Shown here: positions 60,345 through 64,000 of the stretch, one piece after another
How positions within the stretch are numbered: position 1 is the stretch's first letter
Layout of the letters: the number at the start of each line of letters is the position of its first letter
Source of the DNA: Burkholderiales bacterium
GTDB lineage: Bacteria > Pseudomonadota > Gammaproteobacteria > Burkholderiales > Burkholderiaceae_C
Direction of reading: 5' to 3'
DNA: 64,000 bases
Assembly (NCBI GenBank): GCA_016185015.1
Contig: JACPOI010000006.1
Coordinates: 61,047 to 125,046 of the forward strand
Notes under the pieces: model-generated
Seen by the model: the letters and a program-made list of their open reading frames with translations, nothing else
What the model was told of the DNA's origin: nothing
Databases searched by the model: none
Program-made: the position numbers and the translations under genes

Positions 60345-60719
60345 TTACTTCAGTTCGGCCTTGGCGCCGGCTTCCACCAGCTTCTTGACAGCGGCTTCGG
60401 CGTCGGCCTTGGGCATGGCTTCCTTGACAGCCTTGGGGGCGCCGTCGACCAGGTCCTTGGCTTCCTTGAGGCCCAGACCGGTGATTTCGCGCACGGCCTT
60501 GATGACCGACACCTTCTGGGCGCCTGCGTCCAGCAGCATCACGTTGAACTCGGTCTTCTCTTCAACGGCAGCAGCGGCACCGCCGCCAGCAGCAGCGGGA
60601 GCGGCCATGGCGGCAGCGCTCACACCAAACTTCTCTTCGATGGCTTTCACCAGGTCGTTGAGGTCCATGACCGTCATGCTGTCCAGCGCGGTCAGAAATG
60701 CGTCTTTATCGAATGCCAT
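60345..60719 (-). CDS. rplL: Ribosomal protein L7/L12
   Basis: The 124-residue protein is the stalk protein present in multiple copies. The N-terminal dimerisation helices ([19 protein letters not shown]) and the alanine-rich hinge ([18 protein letters not shown]) are followed by the factor-binding C-terminal domain with [19 protein letters not shown]. It follows rplJ by 40 bp on the transcript. Confidence 0.99.
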   Translation of the reverse strand: MAFDKDAFLTALDSMTVMDLNDLVKAIEEKFGVSAAAMAAPAAAGGGAAAAVEEKTEFNVMLLDAGAQKVSVIKAVREITGLGLKEAKDLVDGAPKAVKEAMPKADAEAAVKKLVEAGAKAELK

Positions 60720-60759
60720 TTTTAATTTCCTAACAATTGGTTAACAGGGTTGCCGCGCA

Positions 60760-61266
60760 TCAAGCAGCAGCAACTTCGCCTTCGCCTTTTTTGGCCGCCA
60801 GAGCACCCAGCACCACGGCGGTGCGGGAGATCGGCGACATCAGCAAGCCACACAGCTGGGCCAGCAGCACTTCCTTGGAGGGAATGCTTGCCAGCTGCTT
60901 GACGCCGTTCACGTCCAGGGCTTTGCCTGCAAATGCACCGCCGCGAATCACCAGCTTGTCGTTGGTTTTCGCGAAGTCAGCCACCACTTTTGCAGCGGCG
61001 ACGGCATCGACAGAGAAGCCATAGATCAGCGGCCCGGTCATCTGGTCGGCTGCCACTTCAAACTGGCTACCAGCCACAGCACGGCGGGCCAGCGTGTTTT
61101 TCAACACGCTCAGGCTCACACCATTGCTGCGGGCGTTGGCGCGCAGTTTGGTCATGTCAGCGACCGTGATGCCGCGGTATTCCGCCATCACGAGCGTTTG
61201 AGCTTTAGCGGCGAGGCCGGTCACATCACTGATGACCGCTTCTTTCTCACTGCGATTCAGACTCAA
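60760..61266 (-). CDS. rplJ: Ribosomal protein L10
   Basis: The 168-residue protein binds 23S rRNA and the L7/L12 dimers. It begins [11 protein letters not shown] after the start codon. The start codon appears to be TTG at 61266, with AAGGAG 7 bp before it and no ATG nearby. The L10 leader (61267-61500) precedes it and is the expected site of translational feedback. Confidence 0.97.
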   Translation of the reverse strand: MSLNRSEKEAVISDVTGLAAKAQTLVMAEYRGITVADMTKLRANARSNGVSLSVLKNTLARRAVAGSQFEVAADQMTGPLIYGFSVDAVAAAKVVADFAKTNDKLVIRGGAFAGKALDVNGVKQLASIPSKEVLLAQLCGLLMSPISRTAVVLGALAAKKGEGEVAAA

Positions 61267-61500
61267 GGTCTAACTCCTTCAAAATGTGTCCGTCGACTCA
61301 AGGTCTGCGAACACGCCTCATTGCAGCGATCAACTGTTCAGGAACTCATTCCATCTGCAGCGGGATCGCCATCTACGCTGGCTTTCACTGATTAAGCACA
61401 GCAGGACTGTGCGCCAACGGTCTTGGATGGCCCGGCCAGTCTTGCAACCGGCCGGCCCACCACATCGACCAGCCGTTTCCAGCCGGTCAAATTTTTGCGA
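61267..61500 (-). promoter_or_regulatory. rplJ leader (L10 autoregulation region)
   Basis: This 234-bp untranslated spacer lies between rplA and rplJ. By family knowledge, L10 with L7/L12 binds a structured leader RNA before rplJ to repress its translation, and this spacer has the right position and size. It contains several GC-rich stems (for example around GGCCGGCCGG at about 61445). I did not fold it fully. Confidence 0.6.
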
Positions 61501-62196
61501 TTACGCCGAGATGGTCTGGGTGTCGACGCGGACACCCACGCCCATCGTGGACGAAACAGCAATCTTGCGCAAAAAGATACCCTTGCTCGAAGCCGGCTTG
61601 GCCTTGTTCAGCGCCTCGATCAGCGCAGCCAGGTTGCCCTGGAGCTTGGCGGCATCAAACGAGCGGCGACCGATCGTGCTGTGCACGATACCGGCCTTGT
61701 CCACGCGGAACTGCACCTGACCAGCCTTGGCGTTCTTCACGGCCGTGGCCACGTCAGCGGTGACGGTACCGACCTTGGGGTTGGGCATCAGGCCACGGGG
61801 GCCGAGCACCTGACCCAGGGTACCGACGACGCGCATCGCGTCCGGAGCAGCGATCACGATGTCGAAGGGCATGTCGCCAGCCTTCACGCGGGCAGCCAGG
61901 TCGTCCATGCCGACCACGTCGGCGCCGGCGGCACGGGCTTCATCAGCCTTGGCGCCCTGGGCGAACACGGCCACGCGCTTGGTCTTGCCAGTGCCGTGCG
62001 GCAGCACGACGGCGCCACGCACCACCTGGTCCGACTTCTTGGCATCGATGCCGAGCTGCACAGCCACGTCGATGGATTCATCGAACTTGGCGGTTGCGGC
62101 GTCCTGGACAATCTTCAGCGCATCAGCCAGCGGGTACAGCTTGTTGCTGTCAACCTTGCCCTGCAGGGACTTCTGTTTCTTGGTGAGCTTGGTCAT
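61501..62196 (-). CDS. rplA: Ribosomal protein L1
   Basis: The 231-residue L1 stalk protein has [20 protein letters not shown] and the [12 protein letters not shown] motif. Its ATG directly follows the rplK stop with no gap. It binds 23S rRNA and, in other bacteria, represses its own operon at the rplK leader. Confidence 0.98.
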   Translation of the reverse strand: MTKLTKKQKSLQGKVDSNKLYPLADALKIVQDAATAKFDESIDVAVQLGIDAKKSDQVVRGAVVLPHGTGKTKRVAVFAQGAKADEARAAGADVVGMDDLAARVKAGDMPFDIVIAAPDAMRVVGTLGQVLGPRGLMPNPKVGTVTADVATAVKNAKAGQVQFRVDKAGIVHSTIGRRSFDAAKLQGNLAALIEALNKAKPASSKGIFLRKIAVSSTMGVGVRVDTQTISA

Positions 62197-62628
62197 TTAC
62201 ACGCCCTCCACATTCACGCCCATGGAACGGGCAGAACCAGCGATGGTACGAACGGCGGCATCCAGATCGGCGGCCGTCATGTCCTTCATCTTGGTCTTGG
62301 CGATTTCCTCGAGCTGGGCCCGGGTGATCTTGCCGACCTTGTCCTTCAGCGGATTGGACGAACCCTTGTCCAGCTTGATGGCCTTCTTGATCAGCACCGT
62401 TGCGGGCGGCGTCTTGATCACGAAGGTGAAGCTCTTGTCCGCGAAGGCGGTGATCACCACCGGCAGCGGCAGACCGGGCTCGACGCCCTGGGTCTGGGCG
62501 TTGAACGCCTTGCAGAACTCCATGATGTTCAAACCGCGCTGACCCAGAGCGGGACCAATCGGCGGCGAGGGATTGGCCTTACCAGCCGGCACTTGCAGCT
62601 TGATAAAACCGACGATTTTTTTCGCCAT
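62197..62628 (-). CDS. rplK: Ribosomal protein L11
   Basis: The 143-residue protein has the N-terminal [20 protein letters not shown] segment with the proline-rich hinge and the C-terminal RNA-binding domain ending [23 protein letters not shown] precedes the ATG. It lies 124 bp after nusG. Confidence 0.98.
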   Translation of the reverse strand: MAKKIVGFIKLQVPAGKANPSPPIGPALGQRGLNIMEFCKAFNAQTQGVEPGLPLPVVITAFADKSFTFVIKTPPATVLIKKAIKLDKGSSNPLKDKVGKITRAQLEEIAKTKMKDMTAADLDAAVRTIAGSARSMGVNVEGV

Positions 62629-62752
62629 GCTTTTCTCCTTACGGGTGATAGCGCCTGGGCAATCTGCCTGGGCTCCCCGGGGTTAACGACTCACTTACAA
62701 CATTCGCGCCGAGTCGAAAAGCGCGAAATCCAAAACTGCCTGACGCTGGCTC

Positions 62753-63337
62753 TCAGGTCTTTTCGACCTGCGAGAACTCCAGCTCCACCGGTGTCGAGCG
62801 GCCGAAAATCGTGACCGCCACGCGCACCTTGTTCTTCTCGTAGTTGACTTCCTCGACCGTGCCGTTGAAGTCGGTGAAGGGGCCTTCCTTGACGCGCACG
62901 TACTCGCCCACTTCGAACTCAACCTTGTGACGCGGCTTGTCGGAGCCTTCCTGCATCTGGTTGACGATCTTCATGACCTCTTCTTCGGAGATCGGGGCCG
63001 GGCGGTTCTTGGCGCCGCCCACGAAGCCCGTCACCTTGTTGGTGTGCTTCACCAGGTGCCAGGTATCGTCATCCATCACCATTTCCACCAGCACATAGCC
63101 GGGGAAGAACTTGCGTTCGGTGGTGCGTTTCTGGCCGTTCTTGATCTCGACCACTTCTTCCATCGGCACCATGATGCGGCCGAACTTGTCCTGCAGACCG
63201 GAACGGTTGATGCGCTCGATGATGTTGCGCTCGACCGCCTTCTCCATGCCGGAGTAGGCGTGCACGACATACCAGCGCAGATCCGGATTGGCCGGCTTGG
63301 CAGCCGGCACGGACGAAGCATCTACCACGTCAGTCAT
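62753..63337 (-). CDS. nusG: Transcription factor NusG
   Basis: The 194-residue protein links transcription to Rho and the ribosome. The NGN domain ([18 protein letters not shown] near 22-40, [10 protein letters not shown] near 78) is followed by a KOW domain with [18 protein letters not shown]. Its ATG overlaps the secE stop by 1 bp (TAATG). Confidence 0.98.
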   Translation of the reverse strand: MTDVVDASSVPAAKPANPDLRWYVVHAYSGMEKAVERNIIERINRSGLQDKFGRIMVPMEEVVEIKNGQKRTTERKFFPGYVLVEMVMDDDTWHLVKHTNKVTGFVGGAKNRPAPISEEEVMKIVNQMQEGSDKPRHKVEFEVGEYVRVKEGPFTDFNGTVEEVNYEKNKVRVAVTIFGRSTPVELEFSQVEKT

Positions 63338-63720
63338 TACTTCCTCCAGCCCAGAATCAGGTCAAAAATGAACCACTCAAGGGTCTTGTCGGTCAGCCAT
63401 AGAAACAGGGCCATCACCACCACGAAGGCGAAGACGTAGGCCGTCATCTGGATCGCTTCCTTGCGGGCCGGCCAGACCACCTTGCCGACTTCACGCCAGG
63501 CATCGCGCCCGAAGGCCCACAGATCCCGCCCCGTCTGGGCCGAGAAGAACACGACGACCGCAGCCACCAGAGCAGCCAGCAGCGCGCCCCACTGCACCAG
63601 GGCGCCTTGCTTGCCCAGCCAGTAGAAGGCCACCAGGCCAGCCAGCAGCAGCAGCACTGCCGCAGCCAGCTTGAGCTTGTTCGCTCCGCTACCGACCGTT
63701 TCCACTTGTGACGTTGCCAT
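63337..63720 (-). CDS. secE: Preprotein translocase subunit SecE
   Basis: The 127-residue protein has three membrane segments (about 17-36, 41-60 and 95-117), the form seen in Escherichia coli. The conserved cytoplasmic [18 protein letters not shown] precedes the last segment. It is part of the SecYEG channel. It lies 112 bp after tRNA-Trp. Confidence 0.96.
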   Translation of the reverse strand: MATSQVETVGSGANKLKLAAAVLLLLAGLVAFYWLGKQGALVQWGALLAALVAAVVVFFSAQTGRDLWAFGRDAWREVGKVVWPARKEAIQMTAYVFAFVVVMALFLWLTDKTLEWFIFDLILGWRK

Positions 63721-63776
63721 TTTCTAAATTCCGCTTAGCGCCTGTATCAAAACCACCGCGCCTCTTTAGACGCTGA

Positions 63777-63804
63777 AGCCCGCCACGACGGTGGCGGGCT
63801 TTTT
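63777..63804 (+). terminator. Strong hairpin between tRNA-Trp and secE, T-run on plus strand
   Basis: AGCCCGCCAC-GACG-GTGGCGGGCT is a perfect 10-bp stem followed on the plus strand by TTTT. The genes here run leftward, so it is oriented against them. Preceding A residues give the minus transcript only a short T-poor tail. It may partly terminate or process the tuf-trpT message before secE. Confidence 0.55.
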
Positions 63805-63832
63805 ATGCACCAACCCGCTTCAGCAGGTCAGG

Positions 63833-63908
63833 TGGCAGGGGCAGTAGGAATCGAACCTACAACCTTCGGTTTTGGAGACCGACGCTCTGCCAATTGAGCT
63901 ATACCCCT
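63833..63908 (-). tRNA. trpT: tRNA-Trp (anticodon CCA)
   Basis: This 76-nt gene begins AGGGGTATAGCTCAATTGG. The anticodon loop is CTCCAAA (CCA) and the T-loop GGTTCGATTCC. The acceptor stem pairs with the encoded CCTGCCA end. It lies between tuf and secE, a common beta- and gamma-proteobacterial arrangement. Confidence 0.96.
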
Positions 63909-63917
63909 ACAAAACCA

Positions 63918-64000
<83 letters not shown>

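Overview
This window is a 64 kb stretch of GC-rich chromosome from a betaproteobacterium. It most probably belongs to Burkholderiales/Comamonadaceae. The signs are the betaproteobacterial ribosomal and RNA polymerase operon (tuf-trpT-secE-nusG-rplKAJL-rpoBC), two Bug/TctC-type binding proteins, an rsmB-DUF4390-ntrYX cluster, a DUF2917/LysR pair, dense 4-bp gene overlaps and very GC-rich codon use. No marker fixes the genus. There is no rRNA, CRISPR array, integrase or insertion sequence.

Region 1 (1-15.9 kb) is housekeeping and accessory metabolism plus signalling. It holds the 3' end of flgL, an HDOD protein, and a four-gene unit with 4-bp overlaps (EamA exporter, PLP aminotransferase, PhzF isomerase, VOC protein). 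A phosphatase-like protein follows, then a LuxR regulator facing a DUF3237 and Bug-protein pair across a perfect inverted repeat, and a DUF2917/LysR pair. Next come two paralogous PilZ proteins flanking slyX, cyanase and a periplasmic phosphatase. A GAF-PAS-PAS-GGDEF-EAL protein overlaps a creatininase-family gene.

Region 2 (16.0-25.7 kb) is a defence locus: hsdM-hsdS, a single-HKD phospholipase-D-like protein, an XRE repressor, a class II Fic protein, then hsdR. The restriction subunit lies 12 bp behind fic, so it is probably expressed from the xre-fic promoter rather than with its methylase. hsdM carries an in-frame repeat of the REP-like type. The two target-recognition segments of hsdS and the PLD gene are visibly poorer in GC than their surroundings. 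This is the best candidate for a poorly described system.

Region 3 (25.7-46.5 kb) holds cyclopropane fatty acid synthase, a DsbD/ScsB-like reductase with a redoxin partner, hemE, priA, katG, an M20 peptidase, an AEC transporter, rep helicase coupled to phospholipase A (pldA), a carboxymuconolactone decarboxylase/Bug pair and a MATE exporter. The gaps around priA and katG are rich in signals. There are two exact DnaA boxes before priA, a dense regulatory spacer with a tiny ORF and terminators between priA and katG, and an OxyR-like palindrome with a small ORF before katG.

Region 4 (46.6-64 kb), all on the minus strand, holds tRNA-Phe, the NtrX/NtrY-like two-component pair with DUF4390 and rsmB, and the core gene-expression operon. 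Transcription runs leftward from tuf through tRNA-Trp, secE, nusG, the L11/L1/L10/L7/L12 genes, rpoB and rpoC to a clear terminator. The L10 leader and the rplL-rpoB spacer hold RNA structures at the places where this operon is classically controlled. rplJ appears to start with TTG.
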